DNA of 6,841 nucleotides, taken from NCBI GenBank assembly GCA_023432305.1, contig JAEYUT010000377.1, forward strand, positions 1-6,841, given 5' to 3'. Shown piece by piece: positions 1 to 6,004 of this stretch. This stretch comes from Actinomycetes bacterium. Its GTDB lineage: Bacteria > Actinomycetota > Actinomycetes > Actinomycetales > Microbacteriaceae. The translations under genes and the position numbers were made by a program. Positions within the stretch are counted from its first letter, which is position 1; the number at the start of each line of letters is the position of its first letter. The notes below the pieces were generated by a model. The model searched no databases and had not been told where the DNA came from. It saw nothing but the letters and a program-made list of their open reading frames with translations.

Positions 1-1002
1 CTGAGCGCCCGGCTCGAGGAGGCGGTCGAGCCGGACGACCAGCTGCACCATCTCGCGAAGTCGGTCGCGCATGCGTTCGTCTCGCCGTGCGTCGTGGTGG
101 AGGTCGACCGTCCCGACGGGTCGCGGCTCGTCTCCCAGTACGGGTACACATCGGATGAGCTCACGCGCATGCCGCTCAGCTACCGCGGGGAGCGGATCGG
201 GACGCTCAAGATGGCGCCGGGGCGCCGCGCGCGGCTCACCGCAGGTGACGAGCAGCTGCTCGCCGACCTGGTGCGCCAGGCGGCCGCGGCGGTGCGGGCG
301 AGCGCCCTGAGCGCCGAGCTGCAGAGCATCCGCGAGGAGCTCGTCCGCGCCCGCGAAGACGAACGGCAGCGCCTCCGCCGTGATCTGCACGACGGCCTGG
401 GGCCGGCGCTCGCCGGCGTTCAGCTGCGGATCGAAGCCGCCCGCAACACGCTCGGCTCCGATCCGCGGGGCGCCGACGACCTGCTCGCGCGGGCCTCCGA
501 CGACATCCGCGTGGCGGTCACCGAGATCCGTCGACTGGCGCACGATCTGCGCCCGCCGACACTCGACGATCTGGGTCTCGTCGGCGCCGTCGAGCAGCTC
601 GCCCGCCGCCTCGCCGATGCGGGGGAGCACACCGTCGACACTGACATCACCGTTCCGTCGGCGGTTCCCGCCGCCGTCGAGGTCGCGGCGTACCGGATCG
701 TCTCGGAGGCGCTCGTGAACGTGCAGCGTCACGCCCGGGCCCGGCACGTGTGGGTGTGGATGAATCGCGAGCAGAACGCGCTCGTCATCGAGATCTCGGA
801 CGACGGCACAGGCATCGACGCGTCGGCGGACGCCGGGGTCGGTCTGCTGTCGATGCGCGAGCGCGCCGCGGAGCTCGGGGGAGCGCTCGAGGTGCGTCGG
901 CGCTCGGGAGGCGGCACGGTGATCCGGGCCGTGCTTCCTGCCCCCGCTCCCGACCCCATCGCCGTGAGGCTTCCGTATCCGCTCAGTGAGGAAGGTGCAT
1001 GA
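1..1002 (+). CDS. Sensor histidine kinase, HisKA_3 / NarL-type, 5'-truncated by window edge
   Basis: The frame is open from base 1, so the true start lies upstream; 333 codons plus TGA are visible. This is the cytoplasmic part of a two-component kinase that autophosphorylates on His and passes phosphate to the regulator encoded next. Visible codons about 1-100 look like the end of a GAF-like sensory domain, followed by a coiled-coil linker rich in Glu, Arg and Leu (about 100-125). The dimerisation/phosphoacceptor segment reads ERQRLRRDLHDGLGP with the acceptor His at visible codon 130. An HATPase_c domain follows: N box with SEALVNVQRHA (Asn at codon 240), G1 box SDDGTGID (Asp 267-268), and G2-like GVGLLSMRERA. 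The family is the DesK/NarX/ComP-type HisKA_3 kinases. The missing N-terminus could hold membrane helices, so the signal is unknown. The downstream gene's Shine-Dalgarno lies inside its last codons, so the pair is one operon. Confidence 0.95.
   Translation: MSARLEEAVEPDDQLHHLAKSVAHAFVSPCVVVEVDRPDGSRLVSQYGYTSDELTRMPLSYRGERIGTLKMAPGRRARLTAGDEQLLADLVRQAAAAVRASALSAELQSIREELVRAREDERQRLRRDLHDGLGPALAGVQLRIEAARNTLGSDPRGADDLLARASDDIRVAVTEIRRLAHDLRPPTLDDLGLVGAVEQLARRLADAGEHTVDTDITVPSAVPAAVEVAAYRIVSEALVNVQRHARARHVWVWMNREQNALVIEISDDGTGIDASADAGVGLLSMRERAAELGGALEVRRRSGGGTVIRAVLPAPAPDPIAVRLPYPLSEEGA
989..995 (+). promoter_or_regulatory. Shine-Dalgarno that fixes the response regulator start
   Basis: AGGAAGG lies 8 bases before the ATG at 1004, an ideal spacing. 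It lies within the alternative upstream GTG-initiated reading (GTG at 986), which has no comparable site of its own. This favours the ATG at 1004. Confidence 0.75.
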
Positions 1003-1003
1003 G

Positions 1004-1690
1004 ATGTCCGAAGAAGGCGTGACCGCGGGAGCTGGCGAGTCGAGCATCCGCGTGATGCTCGTCGACGACCATCCGATCTACCGGGATGGCCTCGCGGCGC
1101 TGCTCGGGTCGCTTCAGGGTCTCGAGGTGGTGGGGACGGCGAGCGACGGGCGCGAGGCGGTGGCGCTCGCCGACGACCTCCAGCCCGACGTGATCGTCAT
1201 GGATGTGCAGATGCCGAACCTGGACGGCGTCGAGGCGACGCGCCAGATCATGGCGCGCCAGCCGCACATCGGAATCGTCGTGCTCACGATGTCGGAATCC
1301 GATGAGACCGTCTTCCAGGCGATGCGCGCGGGAGCACGCGGCTACCTGGTGAAAGGCGCCGGCCAGCATGACATCTCGCGTGCCATCCGCTCGGTGGCGG
1401 AAGGCGACGCGGTGTTCGGTCCGAGCATCGCGCTGCGCATCGCCGAGTTCTTCGCCTCGCCCGCGCCCGCCGTGAGCGAGGTCGCGTTCCCTCAGCTCAC
1501 GGCGCGCGAGCGCGAGATCCTCGAGCACGTGGCCGCGGGTCGGTCCAACGCCGACATCGCCCGGGCGCTCTACCTGTCGCCGAAGACCGTGCGCAACAAC
1601 GTGTCGAACATCTTCGTCAAGCTGCAGGTGTCGGGCCGCTCCGAGGCGGTCATCGCCGCGCGCGAGGCGGGACTGGGAACGAGCCTCTGA
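1004..1690 (+). CDS. Response regulator, NarL/LuxR family
   Basis: The 228-residue protein is a standard two-domain regulator: an N-terminal receiver (about 15-135) and a C-terminal LuxR-type helix-turn-helix (about 164-228). Receiver landmarks are the acidic pair Asp21-Asp22 in LVDDHP, phosphoacceptor Asp67 in VMDVQMP, Thr95 in VLTMS and Lys117 in YLVKG, so it should be phosphorylatable. The DNA-binding domain has the typical LTAREREILEHVAAG entry and the SPKTVRNNVSNIFVKL recognition region. The start is set by the Shine-Dalgarno at 989-995; an in-frame GTG at 986 would add six residues and overlap the kinase. Only one base separates the kinase stop from this ATG, so the two are almost certainly co-transcribed and cognate. 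Known biology of the family: phosphorylation promotes dimerisation and promoter binding. Target genes cannot be inferred here. Confidence 0.95.
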   Translation: MSEEGVTAGAGESSIRVMLVDDHPIYRDGLAALLGSLQGLEVVGTASDGREAVALADDLQPDVIVMDVQMPNLDGVEATRQIMARQPHIGIVVLTMSESDETVFQAMRAGARGYLVKGAGQHDISRAIRSVAEGDAVFGPSIALRIAEFFASPAPAVSEVAFPQLTAREREILEHVAAGRSNADIARALYLSPKTVRNNVSNIFVKLQVSGRSEAVIAAREAGLGTSL

Positions 1691-1693
1691 CGC

Positions 1694-2524
1694 TCAGCGA
1701 GCCTCGTCGTTCGCCGAGTCTTCGACGATCTCGGCGACCTCCGCCTCGGTGTCGCTGTCGAGACCGGTCGATGTCGCCGCGAGCGGCGTGGCGTAGCGGT
1801 TCACGAACGCATCCGAGGGAGTGAGGGTGGTGGTGGGCTCGCCCGACGTGGGGGCGCTGACGACCGGTTCGCCGACCATCGTCGCGGCGGCGGGGGCGGT
1901 GACGGACGCGGGGATGATGACATCCGGGACGATCACGTCGGGAGCATGCTCCACGTTCTGCGCGGTGCTGGCCGTGAACTGCTCCTCGGCCCACTTCTGC
2001 TGCTCGGTGACGAGCGGGTCGATGCTCTGGTCCTCGTAGCGCCAGCGCTCCAGATCGGCGGCGAAGAGCTTGCGAGCCTTGCCGGGCTTGCGCAGCCACA
2101 GGATGAGACGGTCGCGGTACTCCGCCAGGGTCTGCTCCGCCTGGAAGCTGAAGCTCACCGAGTTGATGCGCATGTCGGCGAGCTGGTGGGCGGCCCAGTC
2201 CGCGGCGAGGTCGGATCGGGGGATCGGCAGCAGGCGCACCTGCGCGTCGGCGTCGCGCGCGAGGCGCTCGGAGTGGTCGCGCGCGGCGGGGGTCTGGCCG
2301 TGCCAGCGCACCGCATCCTGACCCACCGAGATGAGCGCTGCCACGGCTGCCGCGCGCGTTTCGTAGTCGCGCTGTCCGACGATCCGCTTCACGGCGGCAC
2401 GGCCGATGAGCGCGGCGACGACACCGGCCACGACGATCGCGACGAAGGGGATCACGGCCGAGACGAGCACCAGCTGTCCGGCGTCTGAAGAGAACCAGGT
2501 CACGAGATCGTTCCACCACTGCAT
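1694..2524 (-). CDS. Conserved-looking single-pass membrane protein, function unknown
   Basis: I do not recognise a named family. The 276-residue reading has a Trp-rich N-terminus (MQWWNDLVTWF), then one strong hydrophobic helix at about residues 17-41 (QLVLVSAVIPFVAIVVAG onward). A positively charged stop-transfer patch follows (RAAVKRIVGQR), which suggests a cytoplasmic C-terminal body. Residues about 45-170 are a soluble, helix-rich, Trp- and Arg-containing region, including AEYRDRLILWLRKPGKARKL. From about 180 the chain becomes a low-complexity Val/Pro/Thr/Ala linker with an acidic end. An in-frame ATG at 2536 would add four residues. I prefer 2524 because a TAnnnT hexamer (2537-2532) sits seven bases before it and overlaps the upstream ATG. 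It lies 89 bases downstream of the aldo/keto reductase on the same strand and converges with the response regulator, three bases apart. It could be a scaffold or cell-envelope protein, but nothing catalytic is visible. Confidence 0.8.
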   Translation of the reverse strand: MQWWNDLVTWFSSDAGQLVLVSAVIPFVAIVVAGVVAALIGRAAVKRIVGQRDYETRAAAVAALISVGQDAVRWHGQTPAARDHSERLARDADAQVRLLPIPRSDLAADWAAHQLADMRINSVSFSFQAEQTLAEYRDRLILWLRKPGKARKLFAADLERWRYEDQSIDPLVTEQQKWAEEQFTASTAQNVEHAPDVIVPDVIIPASVTAPAAATMVGEPVVSAPTSGEPTTTLTPSDAFVNRYATPLAATSTGLDSDTEAEVAEIVEDSANDEAR

Positions 2525-2531
2525 AGGCCGC

Positions 2532-2537
2532 ACCATA
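2532..2537 (-). promoter_or_regulatory. Candidate -10 (TATGGT) for leaderless transcription of the membrane protein
   Basis: On the minus strand TATGGT fits TAnnnT and ends seven bases before the ATG at 2524, the distance expected if transcription starts at the start codon. No Shine-Dalgarno is seen before either candidate start. No convincing -35 was found. Confidence 0.4.
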
Positions 2538-2613
2538 AGTCGGCAGTCGGCAGAACGGACTGTCTTCCCCCGCGTGGCGCGAAAACCCGGAGCCCGCGCT
2601 CAGCTTCGCCCGC

Positions 2614-3621
2614 TCAGCCGCGGCGGGCTGTCCCGTGCACCGCGAACGGCTCGATCGCGGCGATCTCGTCGTCCGTCAGGGGCGACTGGTCGAGCGTGTC
2701 GAGGTTGTCGTCGAGCTGACGCACACTGGATGCGCCGATGAGGGCGCTCGTCACGGCCGGCTGGCGCAGCACCCACAGGAGCGCGAGCTGGGCGAGCGTC
2801 GCGCCGCGTCCCTTCGCGATCTCGTTGAGAGCCTGAGCGCGCTCCAGGTAGACGTCGTCGATCGTGTCGGCGTCGATCCAGCGTCCCTCCGCAGCTCGCG
2901 AACCCGCCGGGATGCCCTGCAGGTAGCGATCCGTCAGCAGTCCCTGCGCGAGCGGGGAGAACACGATCGAGCCGATGCCGATCTCGGCGATCGTCTCCAG
3001 CAGACCCTGCTCGGGGAGGCGGTTGAACATCGAATAGGAGGGCTGGTGGATGAGAAGCGGAACGCCCTCCGCCGCGAGCGCATCGAAGGCGCGTCGGGTG
3101 TCATCGGGTCCGTAGTTGGAGATGCCGGCGTAGAGCGCCTTGCCGCTGCGTACCGCGTGGGCGAGTGCGCCCATCGTCTCCTCGATGGGCGTCTCGGGGT
3201 CGGGGCGGTGGTGGTAGAAGATGTCGACATAGTCGAGCCCGAGGCGCGTGAGCGACTGGTCGAGCGACGACAGCAGGTACTTGCGCGAGCCCCATTCGCC
3301 ATACGGCCCCGGCCACATGTCGTATCCGGCCTTCGACGACACGACGATCTCGTCGCGGTACGGACGCAGATCGCTTGCGAGGATGCGTCCGAAGTTCTCC
3401 TCGGCGGAGCCGGGGGGCGGGCCGTAGTTGTTGGCGAGATCGAAGTGGGTGGCGCCGCGGTCGAAGGCGCGCAGCACGATGTCGCGCTGGGCGGTGAGCG
3501 GGCGGTCGTGACCGAAGTTGTTCCACAGGCCCAGCGAGATGCGGGGGAGCTTCAGTCCGCTGCGCCCGACGCGGGCGTACTCGAGGCGGTCGTAGCGGTC
3601 GGGTGCGGCGGTGTACGGCAT
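2614..3621 (-). CDS. mgrA: Aldo/keto reductase, L-glyceraldehyde 3-phosphate reductase type
   Basis: The 335-residue protein closely resembles E. coli YghZ (Gpr) as I remember it. Shared stretches include SLGLW.NFGH, THFDLANNYGPPPGSAEENFGR, AGYDMWPGPYG, SRKYLLSSLDQSL and LIHQPSY. Such enzymes are NADPH-dependent (beta/alpha)8-barrel reductases acting on L-glyceraldehyde 3-phosphate, methylglyoxal and related carbonyls. The catalytic tetrad is complete: Asp61, Tyr66, Lys97 and His138 (in YHHR). The C-terminal cofactor-phosphate region ALIGASSVRQLDDN is present. The frame stays open to 3711, but the ATG at 3621 begins the conserved region (MPYTAAPDRY) and does not overlap msrA, so I chose it. 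No good Shine-Dalgarno precedes it; a TAnnnT hexamer six bases upstream suggests a leaderless mRNA. It is divergent from msrA across 82 bases. The exact substrate in this organism is inferred. Confidence 0.93.
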   Translation of the reverse strand: MPYTAAPDRYDRLEYARVGRSGLKLPRISLGLWNNFGHDRPLTAQRDIVLRAFDRGATHFDLANNYGPPPGSAEENFGRILASDLRPYRDEIVVSSKAGYDMWPGPYGEWGSRKYLLSSLDQSLTRLGLDYVDIFYHHRPDPETPIEETMGALAHAVRSGKALYAGISNYGPDDTRRAFDALAAEGVPLLIHQPSYSMFNRLPEQGLLETIAEIGIGSIVFSPLAQGLLTDRYLQGIPAGSRAAEGRWIDADTIDDVYLERAQALNEIAKGRGATLAQLALLWVLRQPAVTSALIGASSVRQLDDNLDTLDQSPLTDDEIAAIEPFAVHGTARRG

Positions 3622-3627
3622 CTGCCC

Positions 3628-3633
3628 AGCGTA
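3628..3633 (-). promoter_or_regulatory. Candidate -10 (TACGCT) for leaderless mgrA transcription
   Basis: Read on the minus strand, TACGCT fits TAnnnT and is separated from the ATG at 3621 by six bases (GGGCAG). The -35 region is weak (CTGCGC at a 17-base spacer). This supports 3621 over the longer start at 3711. Confidence 0.4.
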
Positions 3634-3691
3634 GGGAACGGATCGACGCCGCGCAGTGTTGCACCCTCTGTCCCATCGAATCCCAGGAAAG

Positions 3692-3697
3692 TAGGGT
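3692..3697 (+). promoter_or_regulatory. Candidate -10 (TAGGGT) for leaderless msrA transcription
   Basis: TAGGGT fits TAnnnT and lies six bases before the ATG at 3704. The alternative is a leadered mRNA using AGGAAAG (3685-3691) as ribosome binding site, but 12 bases to the ATG is long. No clear -35 is present. It faces the mgrA element across the 82-bp divergent spacer. Confidence 0.4.
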
Positions 3698-3703
3698 CGC
3701 ACC

Positions 3704-4231
3704 ATGCGCACATTCGTTCTCGCCGGTGGCTGCTTCTGGTGTCTCGACGCCGTCTATCGCACGCTCGAGGGCGTGCACGACGTCGTGTCGGGGTACACGG
3801 GCGGCTCCGTTCAGGACCCGTCCTATGAGCTCGTCTGCACCGGGACGACGGGGCACGCGGAGGCTGTGGCGGTGACGTTCGATGAGGAGGTCATTCCCGC
3901 GGATGTCATCCTCGACGTCTTCTTCACGCTGCACGACCCGCGTCAGCTGAATCGTCAGGGCAACGATGTCGGCACCCAGTACCGCTCGGCGATGTTCTAC
4001 GCCGATGACGAGCAGAAGGCCGAGTTCGAGGCGGCGCGCGAGCGGGCGGCGGAGATCTGGGGCGGGGGAGTGGTCACCACGATCACCCGGCTCGGAGAGT
4101 TCTATCGGGCGGAGGAGTACCACCAGGACTTCTTCGCGAAGAACCCGGGGCAGGGCTACTGCATGGCGGTCGCCGTGCCGAAGGTCAACAAGGTTCGGAA
4201 GGGCTTCGCGCAGTACGTGAAGGCTGCCTGA
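3704..4231 (+). CDS. msrA: Peptide-methionine (S)-S-oxide reductase
   Basis: The 175-residue protein has the MsrA signature GGCFWC at its N-terminus, with nucleophilic Cys10 directly attacking the sulfoxide. Glu52 in TTGHAEAV and the block LHDPRQLNRQGNDVGTQYRS complete the active site. Cys153 in GQGYCMAV sits where the resolving cysteine of two-cysteine MsrA enzymes is found, so recycling by thioredoxin is expected. Two further cysteines (Cys13 and Cys44) are present; the CFWC variant is not rare in the family, but it gives a vicinal-type pair at the active site. The enzyme reduces methionine S-sulfoxide, free or in oxidised proteins, in the cytoplasm. Length is normal for a minimal MsrA without an MsrB fusion. 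No msrB is seen in the window. It is divergent from mgrA and ends 45 bases before the hydrolase-TetR unit. Confidence 0.97.
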   Translation: MRTFVLAGGCFWCLDAVYRTLEGVHDVVSGYTGGSVQDPSYELVCTGTTGHAEAVAVTFDEEVIPADVILDVFFTLHDPRQLNRQGNDVGTQYRSAMFYADDEQKAEFEAARERAAEIWGGGVVTTITRLGEFYRAEEYHQDFFAKNPGQGYCMAVAVPKVNKVRKGFAQYVKAA

Positions 4232-4240
4232 ACGCGGGGG

Positions 4241-4269
4241 TTGCGCCCCAAAGCTAATGCCATTAGCTT
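4241..4269 (+). promoter_or_regulatory. Predicted promoter of the hydrolase-TetR operon
   Basis: TTGCGC (4241-4246) and TAGCTT (4264-4269) are separated by exactly 17 bases. The -10 ends seven bases before the ATG at 4277, implying a leaderless transcript. The -35 matches only the TTG half of the consensus. Spacer and -10 lie inside the 29-bp palindrome, so a bound repressor would block RNA polymerase. Confidence 0.6.
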
Positions 4270-4274
4270 TGGGG
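4246..4274. promoter_or_regulatory. 29-bp perfect palindrome, likely TetR-family operator
   Basis: The left arm CCCCAAAGCTAATG and right arm CATTAGCTTTGGGG are perfect 14-base complements around one central C at 4260. The AT-rich cores stand out sharply in this GC-rich DNA. It lies between msrA and an operon whose second gene is a TetR-family repressor, and it overlaps the predicted -10, the usual place for a TetR operator. The arms could also fold into a hairpin at the 3' end of msrA mRNA, but no U-run follows, so a terminator role is secondary. Assignment to the 5109 regulator is inferred from position. Confidence 0.8.
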
Positions 4275-4276
4275 TC

Positions 4277-5116
4277 ATGACCTCCTCCCTGAACCGCCTC
4301 GACGGCGACGCTCGGCGCCGTCTCGCCTACGCCGTGCGCGGCGCAGGACCCCTCGTCATCGCCGTCCCCGGCATGGGCGACCTGCGCAGCGCCGACGACG
4401 CGCTCGCCGACGCGCTCATCGCCGACGGCTTTCGCGTCGCGCAGCTCGACCTGCGCGGCCACGGGGACTCCGACATCGGATTCGCCGAGCTCGGCGACAT
4501 CGCCACCGCCTCCGACATCGCCGCACTCATCGACGAGCTCGGAGAGCCGGCGCTCCTCATCGGCACGTCGATGAGCGCCTCCGCCGCCGTACTCGTCGCC
4601 GCGCAGCATCCCGAACTCGTTCGCGGAATCGTGCTCGTGTCGCCGTTCGTGCGCAACGCCCCCGGCGATCCGCGCCTCATGCGGGCCATGTTCCGGATGC
4701 TGTTCGCGCGCCCCTGGGGCGTCGCCGCGTGGACCTGGTATTACCGCTCCGTGATCAACAAGGGAGCGGCCCCCGCCGACCATGCGGCGCACGTCGCCCG
4801 GATCCGCGCCTGGCTGCGGCGCCCCGGACGCCTCGCCGAGTTCCGGCGGCTCGCGGTCACCCTCGACCACGCCGAGGTCGCCGACCGCGTCGCCGATGTG
4901 ACGGCTCCGGCGCTCGCCGTCATCGGCGCGCTCGACCCCGACTACCGCGACCCCGCCGCCGAGCTCGCGCACGTCGCCGAGGTGCTGGGCGCCGAGACGC
5001 TGCTGATCGAGGACGCGGCGCACTACCCGCACCGCCAGCGCCCCGACCTGGTGATCCCCGTCATCCGCGACTTCGCCGCCCGCACCGCCGGCGCACGCAA
5101 CGGCGCCCATGCCTAG
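4277..5116 (+). CDS. Alpha/beta-fold hydrolase
   Basis: The 279-residue protein has the alpha/beta-hydrolase layout: an oxyanion-hole region VPGMGDLRS (about 30-38), the strand and turn QLDLRGHGDSD (56-66), and the nucleophile elbow IGTSMSASAA with Ser98. The acid is probably Asp220 in GALDPDY, and His249 in DAAHYPH completes the triad. The elbow is G-T-S-M-S instead of the usual G-x-S-x-G, a tolerated small-residue change. A cap region between about 130 and 200 contains RPWGVAAWTWYYRS and an Arg-rich helix. The substrate cannot be told; esters, lactones and similar small molecules are typical. I chose the ATG at 4277; the frame is open back to a TTG at 4241, but that would place the palindrome inside the gene. 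It overlaps the TetR gene by 8 bases, implying translational coupling and substrate- or product-linked control. Confidence 0.9.
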   Translation: MTSSLNRLDGDARRRLAYAVRGAGPLVIAVPGMGDLRSADDALADALIADGFRVAQLDLRGHGDSDIGFAELGDIATASDIAALIDELGEPALLIGTSMSASAAVLVAAQHPELVRGIVLVSPFVRNAPGDPRLMRAMFRMLFARPWGVAAWTWYYRSVINKGAAPADHAAHVARIRAWLRRPGRLAEFRRLAVTLDHAEVADRVADVTAPALAVIGALDPDYRDPAAELAHVAEVLGAETLLIEDAAHYPHRQRPDLVIPVIRDFAARTAGARNGAHA

Positions 5117-5687
5117 GGCGGGCCTCAGCCGCGATGCGGTCGTCGCGATCGCGCTCGAGCTCATCGACGAGGATCCCGGCACACCGCTCACCCTCGCGCG
5201 GGTGGCAGCGCGGGCAGGTGTCGCGGTGCCGAGCCTCTACAAGCACGTGCCCTCACTCGACGCGCTGCGCGATGCCGTCGCGACCATCGCCATCACCCGT
5301 CTCGCCGACGCGATCGAGCAGACGGGCGAGCCGAGCGATGGGCTCAGCGCCGTGCGATCCGTCGGACGCGCCGTCCGGGCCTTCGCGACCGCGCATCCGG
5401 GCCTCTATGCGGCAGGTCAGCCCGCTCCCGGGCGCGACGCGTCCGAGGAGTACACGGCCGCCGCCGCGCGCGCCGTCGCCGCGCTGTCCCGCGCGCTCGC
5501 CGCGGGCGGGGTTCCCGAAGACCGCCTCATCGATGCGGTCCGCATCCTGCGCGCCGCCACGCACGGCTTCATCGTGCTCGACGCCGCTGGCGGGTTCCGG
5601 ATGCCGGACGACGTCGATGTGAGCTACGAGCGCCTGCTCGACGTCACCTGGGCGGGCCTGGCGACCCTCGGCTCTGGGGCTGAATGA
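5109..5687 (+). CDS. TetR/AcrR-family transcriptional repressor with WHG-type C-terminal domain
   Basis: The 192-residue protein begins with a TetR N-terminal helix-turn-helix (about residues 7-53), with LTLARVAARAGVAVPSLYKHV as HTH and recognition helix. The ligand-binding half contains AFATAHPGLYAAGQP (91-105), and the C-terminal block RAATHGFIVLDAAGGF (148-163) has the HGF and GGF motifs of the TetR C-terminal WHG (TetR_C_33-like) group. Family members bind palindromes as dimers and release DNA on binding a small ligand. Its ATG lies within the last codons of the hydrolase gene (8-base overlap), so both proteins come from one mRNA. With the 29-bp palindrome over the operon's promoter, negative autoregulation is the simplest model. 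The ligand may be a substrate or product of the hydrolase; that is inference. Confidence 0.93.
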   Translation: MPRAGLSRDAVVAIALELIDEDPGTPLTLARVAARAGVAVPSLYKHVPSLDALRDAVATIAITRLADAIEQTGEPSDGLSAVRSVGRAVRAFATAHPGLYAAGQPAPGRDASEEYTAAAARAVAALSRALAAGGVPEDRLIDAVRILRAATHGFIVLDAAGGFRMPDDVDVSYERLLDVTWAGLATLGSGAE

Positions 5688-5723
5688 TCGCCGAGAGGTC
5701 GGCTCGGGCGCGCGTGGGCGGAG

Positions 5724-5729
5724 TACGGT
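5724..5729 (+). promoter_or_regulatory. Candidate -10 (TACGGT) for the 70-residue gene
   Basis: TACGGT fits TAnnnT and would start transcription near 5736, leaving a leader of about 30 bases that contains the AAGGGAG ribosome binding site. The -35 region is not recognisable, so confidence is low. Confidence 0.35.
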
Positions 5730-5732
5730 CGA

Positions 5733-5747
5733 GGCACGAACCGTGCC
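5733..5747. promoter_or_regulatory. Short inverted repeat at the predicted transcription start
   Basis: GGCACG and CGTGCC form a perfect 6-bp inverted repeat around AAC, between the candidate -10 and the Shine-Dalgarno of the 70-residue gene. It could be a small operator or a 5' hairpin. Six-base arms are not rare by chance in such GC-rich DNA. Confidence 0.3.
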
Positions 5748-5766
5748 ACCTGCAAGGGAGTCGATC

Positions 5767-5979
5767 ATGAGTGACAGCAGCACCGTCGATCAGCGGTGGG
5801 TCGCCTTCGGCGAGTCGGGAGCCCTCGGAACCATCCACCGCATCGGCGACACGTTCAAGATGAAGCTGCTCTCGGACACCGAATACCGCGGCAGCTACCC
5901 CAGCCTCGACGTCGCCAAGAGCGCCCTCCACGCGGCGCTCCTTCCCGGCACCGACATGCCGGAGTTCCGAGAGCACTGA
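5767..5979 (+). CDS. Small conserved-looking protein of unknown function, 70 residues
   Basis: No family is recognised with certainty. AAGGGAG (5754-5760) lies six bases before the ATG, a strong ribosome binding site, and codon use matches neighbouring genes. The protein has no membrane helix, signal peptide or cysteine. It reads as a compact domain: beta-rich N-terminal half (RWVAFGESGALGTIHRIGD, then FKMKLL), then SYPSLDVAKSALHAAL as a probable helix, and an acidic C-terminus EFREH. This pattern (short strands, then one amphipathic helix) suggests a small independently folded cytoplasmic protein. An in-frame GTG at 5743 would add eight residues but lies within the inverted repeat and before the ribosome site. 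It is followed by two hairpins and the ssb gene on the same strand. Confidence 0.82.
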   Translation: MSDSSTVDQRWVAFGESGALGTIHRIGDTFKMKLLSDTEYRGSYPSLDVAKSALHAALLPGTDMPEFREH

Positions 5980-5993
5980 GGGGCGCACCCCTC
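5978..5993 (+). terminator. Short hairpin at the stop codon of the 70-residue gene
   Basis: GAGGGG and CCCCTC pair perfectly around CGCA, beginning inside the TGA at 5977-5979. No U-run follows. It may be a weak terminator or a 3' stabilising hairpin. Confidence 0.35.
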
Positions 5994-6004
5994 CTCCACC
6001 TGTG

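Noticed and set aside
1650..2519. 289-codon open frame on the minus strand, overlapping the membrane protein in another frame
   Set aside because: Arg-rich, low-complexity translation without hydrophobic or conserved blocks; the other frame gives a sensible membrane helix and soluble domain.
2590..2629. Possible terminator after mgrA on the minus strand (GAGC/GCTC 4-bp stem then TTTT, or AGCCCGC/GCGGGCT with a 25-base loop)
   Set aside because: Stems are too short or the loop too large, and the four-T run is offset from the stem. It is not distinguishable from chance in GC-rich sequence.
3659..3664. TTGCAC as a -35 for msrA
   Set aside because: It is 27 bases from TAGGGT and only about 10 from TCGAAT; neither spacing suits a sigma-70 type promoter.
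2635..3828. 397-codon open frame on the plus strand
   Set aside because: It is antisense to the aldo/keto reductase, whose catalytic tetrad and family motifs are clear, and it runs into msrA in the wrong frame. No recognisable domain.
3101..5191. 696-codon open frame on the minus strand
   Set aside because: It lies antisense to msrA, the hydrolase and part of mgrA, all of which have full catalytic motifs. Its own translation is low-complexity and Arg/Gly/Val-rich, typical of mirror frames in GC-rich DNA.
5667..5695. CTCGGC/GCCGAG inverted repeat spanning the TetR stop codon
   Set aside because: Only six base pairs with a 17-base loop and no U-run; too weak to call a terminator.
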